Below are positions 49,038 through 61,394 of a DNA stretch of 64,000 nt, piece after piece (position 1 is the stretch's first letter; each line of letters starts with the position of its first letter). Source of the DNA: Gonatopus flavifemur. Its lineage: Eukaryota; Arthropoda; Insecta; Hymenoptera; Dryinidae. The notes beneath the pieces were generated by a model, which was not told the DNA's origin, searched no databases, and saw only the letters and a list, made by a program, of their open reading frames with translations. The DNA is taken from NCBI GenBank assembly GCA_018340375.1, contig JAFFJZ010000001.1, positions 39,796,001-39,860,000 on the forward strand, written 5' to 3'. A program made the position numbers and the translations under genes.

Positions 49038-49811
49038 TGAATTTATGGAATTGTTTTGACAGTAATGAAAACAAATGGCGATGGTTCATTTTTGGATGTG
49101 TTATGAAAATCATACTATTTGGAAAGTATCCATATTCAAACTTAGAAAGAGTAATTCGAGTGAGTATGGAGAAAAATTGGAATTGAAACGTCGGTGATGA
49201 TCATTTGTTGATTCACGTATTATTTGATGATTGAAATTCGTTATTAATGTTTTAAGCCAGATTGATTACCATTGTGTGTCAATATCTACAAAAAAATAAC
49301 AAACTACTTGTCATCTGAAATATTGATGATTTCCGACGCTACTACAAAGTTATGTAGATTGATGAAGTTCCAGTAATATTCCAAGAATCATTTGCGAAAT
49401 TCATAAGATAATGACAATTGATACTGGTCATCAATCATTCTGTTTCCTGAGGCTTGACAATAGATTTCAATTAATTTTATCACTGTTGTTGTATAAAATT
49501 CATCATTTATATAGATTATAAATACAAATTATGTATGGAGAATGATGAAAAATGAGCCATCAAAGGGATATGACAGTGTATAAGCTTTCGACACAACCAG
49601 TTTCAAAATCTCAGGAAACAAGCAAAAACATATTTTTTGCTATGCTTTGTAACGTGAGTTCGATTCGTATTCGTCGGATTTTTTCTGACATATGTTTTCA
49701 TCCTCATAATTTTAGCATAATTATATCGTGAAGAATTCTTATAAAGCAAACAAAAATCATGTATACCTAAAAAGTATTTGGCTACGCAATCAACCATGTA
49801 GTTTGATCATC

Positions 49812-49925
49812 CGTATCGATATTTTGTATGAAATTTCTATACAGTTTTGATCGAGATTTCATCAAATTCAATAAAAATTGGACAAATTTTCTACGAAAAA
49901 TATCAATTCTGTCAAACACCGCTTA
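49812..49925 (+). repeat. dispersed repeat, copy 2
   Basis: CGTATCGATATTTTGTATG, ACAGTTTTGATCGAGATTTC, ATCAAATTCAAT and TTTTCTACGAAAAATAT, collinear with 29445-29570. Confidence 0.55.
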
Positions 49926-50255
49926 TCATCATTCCCTTCAGCTGAGCCTGATTCGTTTCTTTGTTAGAATTCACCAGTTGAATTTGGAATTCTTCTATAT
50001 TACTATCAGTTTCAGTTACAATCCTAATATTGCTTGATAAATGCAAAGAATCGCGAAAGGAAGGTCTTAACATTTCAATAAATAATCAATGTCTTGGAGG
50101 ATTTTCACACTTCCAATGAACGTGATAAAGTTACTTCTGATAAACAGGAGTGATAAATGAATATAAATAACTTATAATCATTGGTTATATATTCTAGGTA
50201 TTAGAAAACAATGAATTCATAAAAGCCTGGCTTGAATACAAATTTTGAATTCGTA

Positions 50256-50507
50256 CATTGAAAAAAAAATTTATTCCAGTCAAATAAATATTTATTTGTC
50301 CTGTACCAAAGAAATATTTATTAGAATTAACAAAGTATTCTTTGGAACCAAAATAATTTATTGGAATCAAATAAACAATTAAAACCATTTATTTAATTCA
50401 AATAAATTATTTTGGTTCCAAAAAATATTTTGTTAATTCTAATAAATATTTCTTTGGTACAGGACAAATAAATATTTATTTGACTAGAATAAATTTTTTT
50501 TTCAGTG
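50256..50507. mobile_element. 252-bp near-perfect palindrome, copy B, TA-flanked
   Basis: Same structure as 32705-32956, with TA at 50254-50255 and 50508-50509. About 97% identical to copy A by hand count, indicating recent activity. No coding capacity. Confidence 0.92.
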
Positions 50508-50509
50508 TA

Positions 50510-53500
50510 GTTGAAAAACATTTTTGTAATCACAGCTTTGAGGGATTGGTGGAATCCATTTGGTGCTGAGGAGAGCACTAAAATATTCTTATAAGTGATG
50601 AGTAATAACACTGTGATGGGTGACGTTTGTGAACAATGATGCTTTTAAATCTAGTTTTCATCGAATTATGTGAAATATCGATAGAGATTGAATATCCAAT
50701 TGCAGGCGTGAGCATTCATTAATCATACTGGTCAACAAAATTTTTCCAACAACACTGTGAAAAAATTTAGCTAAATAAGTTCTTGAATTGAGATAAAAAA
50801 AATAATCTCATTGTCACCTTCACATATTTACAATCTTGGTTCAAATGTTGGAAACAGCACAGATAACAACGCCAAACAGTAAGTTTTAGATTGTATACAG
50901 ATAGAAGGTCTGATATAAAAATCCCATTAATCCAGATAAAACTTCATGAATCCGGTTCCAAATGCACACATCGAACCGTATAAATTGTTAAATCCTGTTC
51001 GTTTCCAAGTTGAGGGGAAAGAATTCTTTCGATCATGAGTGTATTGCACTGAACGAGTGTAAACCGATATTTTCTTGATCCCAGAATATTTTCTTCTCTC
51101 CTCAGTTTTTAAGCAGGAAAAGTAATCTTTCTCATATGGATTCGATTTATAAATCTATCTACAGTGTGAAAAATATTGATTTTTGTCAAGTAACTATTCT
51201 GTGTCTGTGTTATTGAAATCAATGAAACATGTGATTGGATTCAACGACTTTTTTCTTATCTCAAATGGTTCATTGGGGCAAATACTTCATTGGAATGAAT
51301 GAATATTCATTGGACACAAGACGAGTAAAATATTCATTTTATCGGTGTACGCAATTTCTCTAAATCGAATAGATTTTTCAAACACACTTCAGGACATCAT
51401 TTTCAATCATTACTGATTAAATTGAGAAATCAGTCACTGAATTTTCAAGTTATTCCTCTCTTATATTGCTTGGACAAAAAATATTGCATCTGTTCATTAC
51501 ATTTTGAAAATAAATTAATATCGACATGCAGGAGAAACATGAAATTCAATCCTGCATCTGAAGTAGAGAGTTAATCGATGTTGAATGAATGGATTTTCCT
51601 GAACTTGTGCTAAAAAATTTCAATTCTCATCAGAATCAGTATTAAAAAGTCAAGATTATCGATTCTTTCATACAAAAGTGAATCACAGGTGATTCAAGCC
51701 AGCTCTGTATGTTTATATTGAAATAGATATTCCTAGTAGTGTAATCTCGAAAGCATATTATAGGGAACTTGTATATTATTGATATTGATTATTGGAGAAG
51801 ATCTAGAGTAGATATCATGTATGGCACGAATATGACGTTTATACACGTGAGTGAAACATGATTCCTAGGATGTATTTCCTCGAATAATAAATTTGAGTAG
51901 AACGTTGTGATAATACTTCATGATGTCGTGTGTAATTGTTTTCATTTGGGGCAAAATCTTTCCATATCATGGCTCTCTGTGGACTTTTTTCATGACTCCA
52001 TTGTCACATAGTGAAGTTGTTTTGAAGATGAGTTCGTAAAGCAAAATTAATGATGAATGTCAAAGCTTCTGCTAATCCACAGATAAATTGAATAAGTATA
52101 TACTGATTGTTATAGCAGTTTTATTGAGATATTCTTATTCGCTTCCTAATAAAAGCCAGCTTTACTTTGAAAGAATGTCAATCTCACAATTAACCTTTTG
52201 AATGATCAAATCAACTGATCTCCAGGCATTGTGTACCCTTATCAATTAACGTCACTAGATTAGCCGCGTGACTAAGAATGCAAAGTGGGGGATTTATTGT
52301 GTCAATATAGAATTCCGTAGTTGGAATTTTATATGAAACAATCACGCATGAGTTCGAAAAATTTCCAACTTCAGAGAATTCAAGTAACATTTCAATCAAC
52401 AGCAAGCTTTGCCGTAACGAAATGCATGGAATCAAAATTTCAAGCCTCACAAAACGATATATATTATAAAAACAGAGTTTTTTCAGTAACCAAAGACCTA
52501 TATCCAGTCAATAGAGTCTAATAAGTATCGTTATGATAGTAACTTATCAAGCAAATTTTTAATCAATTAGTTAGATGTGGATTATTTATCCGAATCCAAG
52601 TATAGACAGTTTCAAAACAATTCAACTCCAAGTAAACCTATATATAAATTCCAGTCGACTACCGGAGTTTGTCGATTCAACAACTGAGTCTGTACCAATT
52701 CGAAAGCAGCGAACAATCGTCGTCACTCACGACTGATTTAAATTAAACCTTCGTAGAATAACGATCACATAAGTACAAATTTATTATCAAATCACGGTTG
52801 TATACATTTGTAAATTGTCTATGTTTATGAATTCTTGTATACCACATTATGCAATAATATTTATCCATTCATTATCAATAACATAAAAGAATATACTTGC
52901 TCCATCAAAAAAATCGAATGCAAAGATAAGAATAGGTATGAAGTTTGAATGTTACATTCTTGTTATTGAATAAATCTTCACTCTCTAAACATTTTATCCA
53001 TGCAACCAACTTTCCTTCCTATCAAAGAAGACCTGTACAGTGGTTAAAAAGGATCTTCCCACGTGAAAAATCCAATTTTGAGGATTTATGTACAGAATAA
53101 TGGTAAAGAATTCATACAAAATATTCATAAAGTTCATGCACATTATGTAGAAATTCTACATCGGTTCCATCAAATTATTTTCCAAGATGAAATTGAATCA
53201 TGCATACACTCGCTCCATCTCATGCAATTCTCATGGAATCATATAAAAATTCAAGGGAAAAGAAATTTCTTTGGCAAAAGATACGCAGAGATTTTTCAAT
53301 TATATTGAACTTTGTTGACATCACAAGAGCCTGTTACCAGTATCAGGACAACCTTGTTAGGTGATACAAAGAGTTGGTTACCAGAGCTGGAACAACGCTG
53401 GTAATCGACTTGTTGATTCGGTTATTGGTATTAGTGATTATTCCGATTCTGAACCGACAGTTGGAGCGCAAAAATTGACGTTTGGGCAACGTTGGACTCA

Positions 53501-53720
53501 TTGTGAATTTTCAGGTGGATATTTATTTATAGACTTGAATATATTTCTACAAAATGAGCAGTCCAATATCTATTTTAAATCTCCATAAAGTGAATGAATA
53601 ATCAATTTTCTGGATAAAAAATCTGATATTCTCAGTATGTACTTCCTCACGTAGGAATGTTTCGTGATATTTCTTAGGTCTCATGAGGCCCTGCTGAGTT
53701 TAAGGATACTAAGAATCATT
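50510..53720. other. no gene seen
   Basis: AT-rich; short ORFs only. A possible TATA box at 52641 and a short GC-richer stretch after it are the only notable marks. 53330-53520 repeats GTTGGTTACCAG-like words. Confidence 0.4.
52641..52649 (+). promoter_or_regulatory. possible TATA box
   Basis: TATATAAAT followed by a GC-richer stretch (52655-52740) about 30 bases on. No convincing coding exon follows within 1 kb. Confidence 0.2.
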
Positions 53721-53724
53721 TCTG

Positions 53725-53960
53725 AACGGAGGGAAGAAAATGAAGAAATTTACCATGTAGGATGACAGCGCGTTGCTTCGATCTTCAAATGGAGATCTTC
53801 ACAAAATATAATTGTCGAATTAATTCACATCATAAAAGAAAAATCTATGTTTGTCTTATAATGTGAATTATTTGACAATATATTTTGTAAGAATTTTCAT
53901 TTGGAGATTCGAAGGGATGCGTTGTCATCCTACATGTTAAATTTCTCCAATTTTTCCGTG
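53725..53960. mobile_element. palindromic MITE, 236 bp
   Basis: AACGGAGGGAAGAAAATGAAG faces a right end TTTTTCCGTG followed by TA. AAATTTACCATGTAGGATGA, CTTCAAATGGAGAT, TTGTCGAATTAATTCACAT all have inverted partners. The terminus is a CACGGA variant. Confidence 0.82.
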
Positions 53961-54045
53961 TATTTATTGTTCAATGGCGAAGATGTAGAAGTGAACAGGA
54001 AAATTCAACGTTACATTGATTCCGTTGTAATTGGGAGAAATGATC

Positions 54046-54276
54046 ATGAATAAGAAAGTTACGTAGCTGCGACAACTAAAATTCAGCTGCCCCAGCTAAA
54101 GTTGAGCTGGCTTCCTCGAAGGTCTAGTTGTCTGAAATATGAATGAAACAATTTATTCAAGGCAATTAAAAAATTCAGCTGTGACAAATAAAATTTATTT
54201 GGTTCAACTAAATTTTTATTCATAATGACTAGATTCCATAACTATCCAATATTCAACTAAACCCTTTTTCTCAGTG
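54046..54276 (-). mobile_element. CAACTAAA-word MITE, copy 3, inverted
   Basis: The reverse strand reads CACTGAGAAAAAGGGTTTAG at its start, then AATAAAAATTTAGTTGAACC and CAGACAACTAGACC as in copies 1 and 2. TA is at 54277. The left end is eroded. Confidence 0.75.
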
Positions 54277-54845
54277 TATGAATCTTATATAATATACATC
54301 AGAAGAATGATGGACCTTCAGCGGAGATTGTAAGATGCTTTATGGAGATAGAGTAATAATGAAGATGAAATAAAGATGCATGGAAACAGTTGAGAAATGT
54401 ATACAGGATTGGACAATTGGATTTCACATCATTGATTTTCTAAACCATTTCTAGCATCAATTGATCTTCGTACCGATAGAATGTAGAAAGGAAAAACAAC
54501 CACAAGAAATCCAATGAAATTCGGATTCACTGTCGTCAAATATGACGAAGTGGAAGGATTATGTTATTTTCTATATTTTACTTCCGTAAAAACAGATTCA
54601 TATAGAATTCTCGAATCAAAATAGCTCAAGAAGGTATTCGCGGGCGAATGGATTTAAAAAGAAGCATTGGGCAGAATGTAACATCCTTCAACAGTCCTGT
54701 CATCAGAAAATCAAAACCAGGTGGAGTGATTTTTTATTCCGGGAGAGAGAGAGAACAGAAAAGAAAACAGAACACAAGAAGAAAATTTGGTGGCGCAGAA
54801 AATTGAGGTATGAGACACAGAATAGAAAATCTTCTTTGCTATTCT

Positions 54846-54978
54846 AGTTTAAAATCAACTGCCACAGCCAATTGGATTGCTGACAAAGCGACATGATTAA
54901 CTAAAACAGCAAATCTTTCGCTTATGTACAGAGTAGCTTCTACAAATTCTGCTGAAGAAGTTGATATTTTTTTCTAGC
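54846..54978. mobile_element. AGCAAA-word MITE, diverged copy
   Basis: Aligns along its length with 33258-33393: ACAGCCAATTGGATTGCTGA, GATTAACTAAA, TCTTTCGCT and TTCTGCTGAAGAAG occur in the same order. The ends are eroded. Confidence 0.55.
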
Positions 54979-55941
54979 AGATCTAAAAAATCACTGTGAT
55001 CACTAACAATATTGCAATATTGGCTAAATTTTCGACAAAAAAATATGAGAATAAAAAATTTTATTGTGGCAGTAAAAATTTGTTTTTCGTCTGAAGGAAG
55101 TCATCTCTCACAGCACATGGAACATTTTTGTCTTTATAATGATAAGAAAGTACTTTTTTACCGATGGCAAACTTTTCTCTATACCTTGGTATGTGGTTCA
55201 TCAAGTTTGTCAACCTCTTTTCTGATAAGAATTTGGAATTCAGTTGATTTTTTATGCATATCAAGTCTTTATCACTTGAGAGGTCACAATGAGACGAGGA
55301 GCATTTTCTAATTTAAAAATGATCAAACGTTTCTCTTTTCCTTTCAACGATTCTCTTTATTGACACCAAGCAATCAGAGATAACAAATTAAACAATAGCT
55401 TCTAGTACTTAATATAAATATGCAAAGTCGCGTCTCAGACTGTTTGAATAAGATTTAAAAAAAGTATGTTCCTCAATTAACATCTCGTTCGATTCGAATT
55501 CATTGAATTATGGTATAAATGCCATAAATGCGTAATGCTTAATGTTCATAAATTACGGTAGCAAACATTTGTTCCAAATTAATTTCATATCAAATGCATA
55601 CATGAATCGTTCGGTTTACATTTGATATAAGAATATTGTAATCCATTTTCTTGCAAGGAGAATTTCATGATTTAGAAAATTGTAGAAATATTTTCAAATC
55701 AATGTAAGTCAAATGAATATTTTTAAATTCAAATATCAAATTATTTGCTGAAATCTTGCTGCTGCAAATTATTTGTACTTTGATCCCTTCAACTTGAAAT
55801 TGGCATTCATTGCTAGGGTTTCTGGCATTGCATGCTAGATTTTTAAGCCTCAAAAATCTCGTAACGAAATATTGATCGAACAAAGGCATTCATTATGTAT
55901 ATTTTGATTCCGCTGTATTGAATATATGTTAATTGAAACCA

Positions 55942-56268
55942 GAGATAGGCAATTTTGATAAAATCGATTCTCTTCTATAAAACAATTATTGAGTTTTCAT
56001 CGATTTTTATATACACCGTCAGAAATATCTGGAAGTTTTTTTCAATTACGTACATGAAATCAAGTTAATATACAGTCTGCATTGAATTTAATGTACAAAA
56101 ACATGAAAAGACTATAGATTATACTATAGTTTACATTGAATTTCATGTACGTACTTGAAAAAAATTTCCAGTAAAAACATTAAAATTAATGCAGAAATGT
56201 TTAACAGTGTAATCTCGATTGAAATTCGATGAGAATTGTATGATAAAGGATGAATTCTGACAGAATCG
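55942..56268. mobile_element. same repeat, interrupted by a MITE
   Basis: Left part (GAGATAGGCAATTTTGATAA, ATCGATTCTCTTCTATA, ATCGATTTTTATA) and right part (AATCTCGATTGAAATTCGAT and onward) match 47933-48066 when the bases 56014-56209 are removed. Confidence 0.6.
56014..56209. mobile_element. nested MITE, TA-flanked, 196 bp
   Basis: Starts CACCGTCAGAAAT and ends TTTAACAGTG, with TA at 56012-56013 and 56210-56211. Inner arms ATTACGTACATGAAATCAAG and ATTTCATGTACGTACTTGAA pair, as do TGAATTTAATGTAC and TACATTGAATTTCAT. Confidence 0.75.
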
Positions 56269-56756
56269 CTGATCAGTCACTAATGTCAATCTTTCGTTTT
56301 TTGTTAAATAGCATCATGATACTTGAATGTCTGTTATGAACAAGAATTGGAGCCTTCGAAATTCACTATGTAAAGATTGAGAAAGTCTTTTTGTGTGATA
56401 GAAAAATAAGATTCAAGACAATTCAATTGTTCCTTTGAAGCAAGGTTCATGCCAGAAAATCAAAATTGACATTAAAATTTTGTTATATATTAATCCAAAA
56501 TTATCATCGTAAAATTATGGCCGGCGATATTGCTGAATTTGTGTTTGTTGTTAGCAAAACAATGAATGATTGCATATTTGACAATAAAATGTTGATAATC
56601 CTCTTCTCGCTAGCTTTACGATACACATGTTGTTCCCGTGTAGTACGATCCTGTACTCATACGAAACTTCTCTGATGTGTTTCGAGTTATTAAGGAGTTG
56701 TTCATCTTGAAAACATAAATCAAGTCTGTCAAGGTACTAAAATTTTCAATTCAATA

Positions 56757-57009
56757 CACTGTAAAAGATGTGGGGAGTTTTTCTTCATAGTATTCATGGA
56801 TTTCGTCCCCTCATCGTGGGGGAATTGTTTTTTGATCAAAAATGAGAGATTTCTCCACCACTATGAGGAATTATTTTTTCTTTTGTGTTGAATCCCCTAC
56901 GAATGAAGGAAAAGTCCACCAAATTATGGCGAAGAATTCCTATCATCTATGGAGGAGTTTTGCTGCCACCATTTTTTGGGGGAAAATTCCACAATTATTT
57001 CTCTCAGTC
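56757..57009 (+). mobile_element. CACTGTAAAA-ended MITE with GGGGAGTTTT, copy 1
   Basis: TA at 56755, then CACTGTAAAAGATGTGGGGA; the far end reads ATTTCTCTCAGTC. Interior CACCAAATTATGGCG, TGGAGGAGTTTTGCTGCCAC and TTTTTTGGGGGAAAATTCC recur in two inverted relatives at 58.5-59.1 kb. Confidence 0.7.
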
Positions 57010-57353
57010 TTTGATAGCTCACTGTGTTTTCTTACTTCCATGAGCAAAACCGGTTATCGATGAATGATCGGAAGTCCAAAATGTGACGGGGATATCCATT
57101 TTAAGGGACAAATTATGACGTTATCTTATGATAATTAATGACTTATCGAATCGTGGACACTTGAAAGATTAATATCTCTATACCGCAAGTTCAAGTGGGT
57201 CATTTTTGAAACGTTGAAACATGTATTGCTTTGATTCCACGCCGACACTCATAAACGTTCAAGAAGATCGACGCTCAATGTTCTAAACCGTTTAACCAGA
57301 ACATCTTTAATTGGAACGAAGGTGGAGAAAGCTGAAAAACAACAAATACTTAC

Positions 57354-57715
57354 GTGTAAGCAACATCTCGACGAATTTGCGCCAGCGTGTCGAGGGTGTC
57401 CAGTGGAAAGTTGACTATTCGACGATAATCGACCAATCGGTTGAACTTAGTTTCTCTTGCTATGAGATTTTTGTGGCTTCTCCCCTGGATTTTCTGTCTT
57501 CTGGATTGTATCCTTGACCTCGAATCACTTCGAGTTCTTTCTGGATTCTCGTCAACGAGACGACCAGATCGGACGTTTAATAACACGATATCCGTTGTCC
57601 GACGATGGCGAGGAATTTTGGAAATCCTCGACTTTTCCTTCTTCGATTCCAGCGTTGATGAAAAAAATGAAAGAAATCGGTTCAATCTATTTGAAATTTC
57701 GACTTTATTCGACAC
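57354..57715 (-). CDS. candidate first exon of an unidentified minus-strand gene
   Basis: A GC-richer block with an ORF rich in Arg, Ser and Asp (RRTTDIVLLNVRSG, RSDSRSRIQSRRQK, NFPLDTLDTLAQIRRDVAYT) that runs straight into a strong donor (CTTACAC/gtaagtatttg at 57354). Upstream (57750-57960) is CpG-richer than its surroundings and holds a CACGTG box, as a promoter might. The frame leaves two bases over, which would join the candidate exon at 43352-43488. I do not recognise the product. It could also be 5' UTR. Confidence 0.35.
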
Positions 57716-58269
57716 AGGGGATGCGATGAATCCAACAGTCGCGTGATCGTTTGGACACCGTTTATTCTGAATAATTCAGATGAATGCAGAGCGAATATCA
57801 ACGACAGATGATAGGGGGATTTAAAAAGATTCAGAATATATGGATTCACTTTTGAGAACGCTCAAGCGAGAGATGTTCGCGTGTTCACGGAGTCACGACG
57901 TGTGTCGTCGATGACACACGTGCGCTATCTCTTGTCTGTAAGTTCTATGTGAGAATGGTGGGAGGATTTGTTTAAATCGGTAAACCAATCTCATTGCACT
58001 ATCTGCTATGGTAGAAGAAGTCATCAAATCTCATGTCTTCGTCTCGTTAGGTTTTTCTTTTTCTCAAAAACTATTCTTATGATCATATGAAAAATCCCCA
58101 ATGATCGAATAATCGTGGGGATTCCGTGAAATGATATTCCGATTCTTATTTCAATCACGAGTTTCAAGAATGAATGCATATAATTTCCTAATCTTACGTC
58201 ATACTGTTGCCAATCGTTCCGAGACAAAACAATTGTCGAATCCAAAAGTGATAAGAGAATAATAGAATC

Positions 58270-58500
58270 CAAGTACAATTTTTTGGATCACTTTAAAAGA
58301 TATCTTGAAGAGTTTTAAAAAAAATTTTCAGCAACAAATTGAGATACTCAAAGGATATCTTCTATCTAATTTAGAGGCACATTGACAGAAATGTAGGATA
58401 TCTTGAAGGAAGATGTCTGGAAGATCTATTATAATGTTGGCTAAGACTGTATTTCATACAGTTTCAAGATATCTTCCAGAGTGTTCTAAATCATCATTAT
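58270..58500. repeat. GATATCTTGAAG-word tract
   Basis: AAAGATATCTTGAAGAG, AAGGATATCTTC, AGGATATCTTGAAGGAAG, TCTGGAAGATC and TTTCAAGATATCTTCCAGAG recur in both orientations. Related to 36890-37090. Confidence 0.45.
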
Positions 58501-58728
58501 GGAATATTCTTCCAATAAATGGTGGTAGCAAAATTTCTCTATGTTGATGGGGGACTTTGTGCCATAAGTTGGTAGTTTCTTCATTTTTTGGAAGAATCAA
58601 TGCCTAAAAAGCAGGATAGGTCTTCAAAATGGAGAAAAATTCTACTGTTTTGCATGACAAAACAACGCCCCCAAGATCAGGGGATGAAACCCACCACTGA
58701 GGTGAGGAAAACATTGTTAACCGTGTGT
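58488..58728 (-). mobile_element. same MITE family, copy 2
   Basis: On the reverse strand: GGTGGGTTTCATCCCCTGAT, CTTGGGGGCGTTGTTTTGTC, TTATGGCACAAAGTCCCCCA and TTTTGCTACCACCATTTATT follow the order of 56757-57009. Confidence 0.6.
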
Positions 58729-58946
58729 TTCTCGAGATATCCTCATCCAATTTATAAATAGAATGTCCTCATCCATCTCTGAACCTTCACGATAGAGAAT
58801 AGATACTATGATGAGTAAAAAGAATCTAATACTGAGTGCTATCTGTTTTATTAAATATGATATGAGGAAAAGTATCTAGAGTATATCCCTTAATATGCGC
58901 ATACACTCTTGAATAACTTCCAACATATTTTGTCACTCGTCATCCG

Positions 58947-59117
58947 CGCTGTGAAAAATCATTGTGAAATGTTTCTCCAAAAAATATTGGCAGCAAAGGT
59001 CCTCCATGCATGAGAAATTTCTTACCATAATTTGGTGAATTTTCCCTTCATTTTCGAAGAATTCAACACCCAAAACACAAAAAGAGTGAAAGAAAACTCC
59101 CCACATTTTTTACAGTG
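58947..59117 (-). mobile_element. same MITE family, copy 3, internally deleted
   Basis: Reverse strand: CACTGTAAAAAATGTGGGGA, GAAGGGAAAATTCACC, AAATTATGGTAAG, TTGCTGCCAATATTTTTTGG. It lacks the middle third of copy 1. Confidence 0.65.
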
Positions 59118-59119
59118 TG

Positions 59120-60390
59120 GTTTAATGTTCTCCAGTAAATGAATTCTAGAGACCGGAACAAAATTTGTATAATCCATTTTTCTCCATGTTCTCTTCCTTT
59201 CTGGATTATTATTGAGAAGTGTTCATTCTCATGATGCCAATGAAAACATTGATTATACTCCGAATAAAAAGGGAAACTGGTAGCACTCCAGACTACAATA
59301 TCACAGGAATGATCCCGGAACAAATAAAAACAAAAGCCAAAAAAATGGTATTCAAAAAACTCTTTATCGCTTTTAAATGCGCAGAATTGTCATCATTTCG
59401 AATATCGATGTATGAATGAAGGAAGAAAACGTGCTTCATTCGATATCGAGTTTTCGTCATACATCATTCTAAACACTTCAAAATATCAAGAAAAAAAGAG
59501 GACCCTCTAATTTATGCGAAGATCACAGAAATTGAATGTACTTGAAAAATTCAGGGAATCTCGACGATTTTGTTTAAAAGAATCATGCGTGTTGTCGTTG
59601 ACAAAAGGAACATAAAAACATGAGACCAGAAGATAAGATAATTGCATTCAGAAATTGCTACGATAAGTACATCAACAATATCTCACTAACGCAACATCTG
59701 GGATATTGCAATATAGTACACTGAAAATACGGAACGATGGTTTCAACACAAATTGGATATTTTACATTCATACCAATATGCGATAATTTATCATACCCTA
59801 CCTATAATTCACGCATATGATACTTTCCTGCACGTAAACAAAGGTTTACCCGTACAGTCATTTCTGTTCTACTCAGTGAATCATATGATCATTTTCAATA
59901 ATCTTGTGATCAAATGAATCAATACGATGATTACATAATACTACATATTTCATAGAATTCTGGAAATACAAGTAGTGAATCATTAATCTTAAGAATGGAT
60001 TTGATTTACATCTTGGTACTCTCTACATTTCGATAAAATATCTGATAAAATTTTTTATTTTATAGACAGAAAACTGCCAGTGAATAGAAAATCATTTTCC
60101 AATACAGGTGATGTTGAGGGGTGTGGCTACTGTAGAAGGCTAAAAATGAATTGCATATTCATCATTTGTTTTTGTACGAAAAAATTATTTATTCAAAAAA
60201 GTGATTGAATATACATTCAGTACACATCTCAAAGTACCGAAAAATGTTTTTCTTCTTTTTTATGGCAGAAATTTTCTGCCAACGTGCACTATCTATTGTG
60301 ACATTTTCGATAAGGCTCTTCACGGCCTTACATCTAGCATCCACAATTTTTAATCTGGAACGAAAAAAAGTTTCTTATCATTCAGCATGA
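59120..60390. other. no gene seen
   Basis: AT-rich with small unsupported ORFs and no repeat structure that I can define. Confidence 0.45.
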
Positions 60391-60397
60391 GATTATC

Positions 60398-60680
60398 TGG
60401 AAAAACACGTACGGATTTTGGAAAATATTGATTTTTCTAAAAATGGTGGACCTTTGAAGTTAAAAATGAAATTTTTGATGAAAAATTTGTTATCAAAGTG
60501 CCCATAAAATAAAAAGTTCTGAATGAATCAAAAATTCCGTACGTGTTTCCCGGTGGGATTGTATTTGAAAGATGCTGTCAAAATTTGAAGTCAATCGGAT
60601 AGAAATTGTTAAAGCGATTTGTAAGGCCAATTTGAAAAACGTGGTTTCGAGAAAAACGCCTTTGAAGTTTTACATGTAAT
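60398..60680. repeat. anonymous repeat with GTACGG inverted words
   Basis: GGAAAAACACGTACGGATTTT faces AAAAATTCCGTACGTGTTTCC; then GAAAAACGTGGTTTCGAGAA and AACGCCTTTGAAGTTT. I recognise no family. Confidence 0.4.
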
Positions 60681-60689
60681 TTTTGTGCT

Positions 60690-61030
60690 CCCATGCAGGT
60701 ATTGCCAAGACTGAAAGAACCCCAAGCTTGTCCCAAGGTTGGCACATGTGTCAGAAACAAACCTCCGTGAAGAACAATTGGCCCAATATTGTTCCATGAT
60801 TGTCCCGTTGTTCCCAATGGATAGTCAGTCATGGTACATTTGTTAATATTTTTGAAATGGTCACTACATTTGGTACAAGTTTGGCGTAAGTGTGAAAATC
60901 GAGCATACGTTGAGACCAATTGTGCTAATATTGTCCACATGAGTGCCACAATGTTTATAAATATTGACTGAATTTCGAATTTACAATGGCTGAAGACTTG
61001 GGGATAACTATCGGACCAGGGCTGACCCGA
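60690..61030. repeat. CCCAAG / TTGGCC-word repeat
   Basis: CCCCAAGCTTGTCCCAAGG, TTGGCACATG, AATTGGCCCAATATTG, GTCCCGTTGTTCCC and GACTTGGGGATA recur. Similar words lie at 61395-61550 and in 11.4-12.6 kb. A 154-codon minus ORF runs through it and is judged repeat-derived. Confidence 0.4.
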
Positions 61031-61394
61031 TCTTCCTGCCATAAATAATCCTACACACTAGTTTTACATGTATAAACGGAATCCAATTGGATTCCGTACG
61101 GGATCAAATCATTATAAGATTTATGTTATGGTATTTCAGTAAGATCTTATTAGTCAAGTTTGAGCATAATTCAACAATAGAATCAAAATTGATTGAAATA
61201 TCAAAGAACGCAAATTTTCCAATGATCATACAAGCTTGTCCTAGTCTTGTGACATTTTTTCTATCGTTTTAAGATAATTCATGTACGGTATTCTGAAGGA
61301 GAAAGTCATGAACTGGAATATGAATCAATTAATTCTCTCATCTATATCTGCGATCGAAGGAGTATTACTTGATGCTTGGTAAATGAATTCTACC

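Noticed and set aside
57441..57746. 101-codon plus ORF opposite the candidate exon at 57.4 kb
   Set aside because: Likely the shadow of the minus-strand reading, which has the strong splice donor; the plus reading has no splice support.
60578..61042. 154-codon minus ORF
   Set aside because: It runs across CCCAAG/TTGGCC-word repeats and an anonymous repeat; no domain or conserved pattern.
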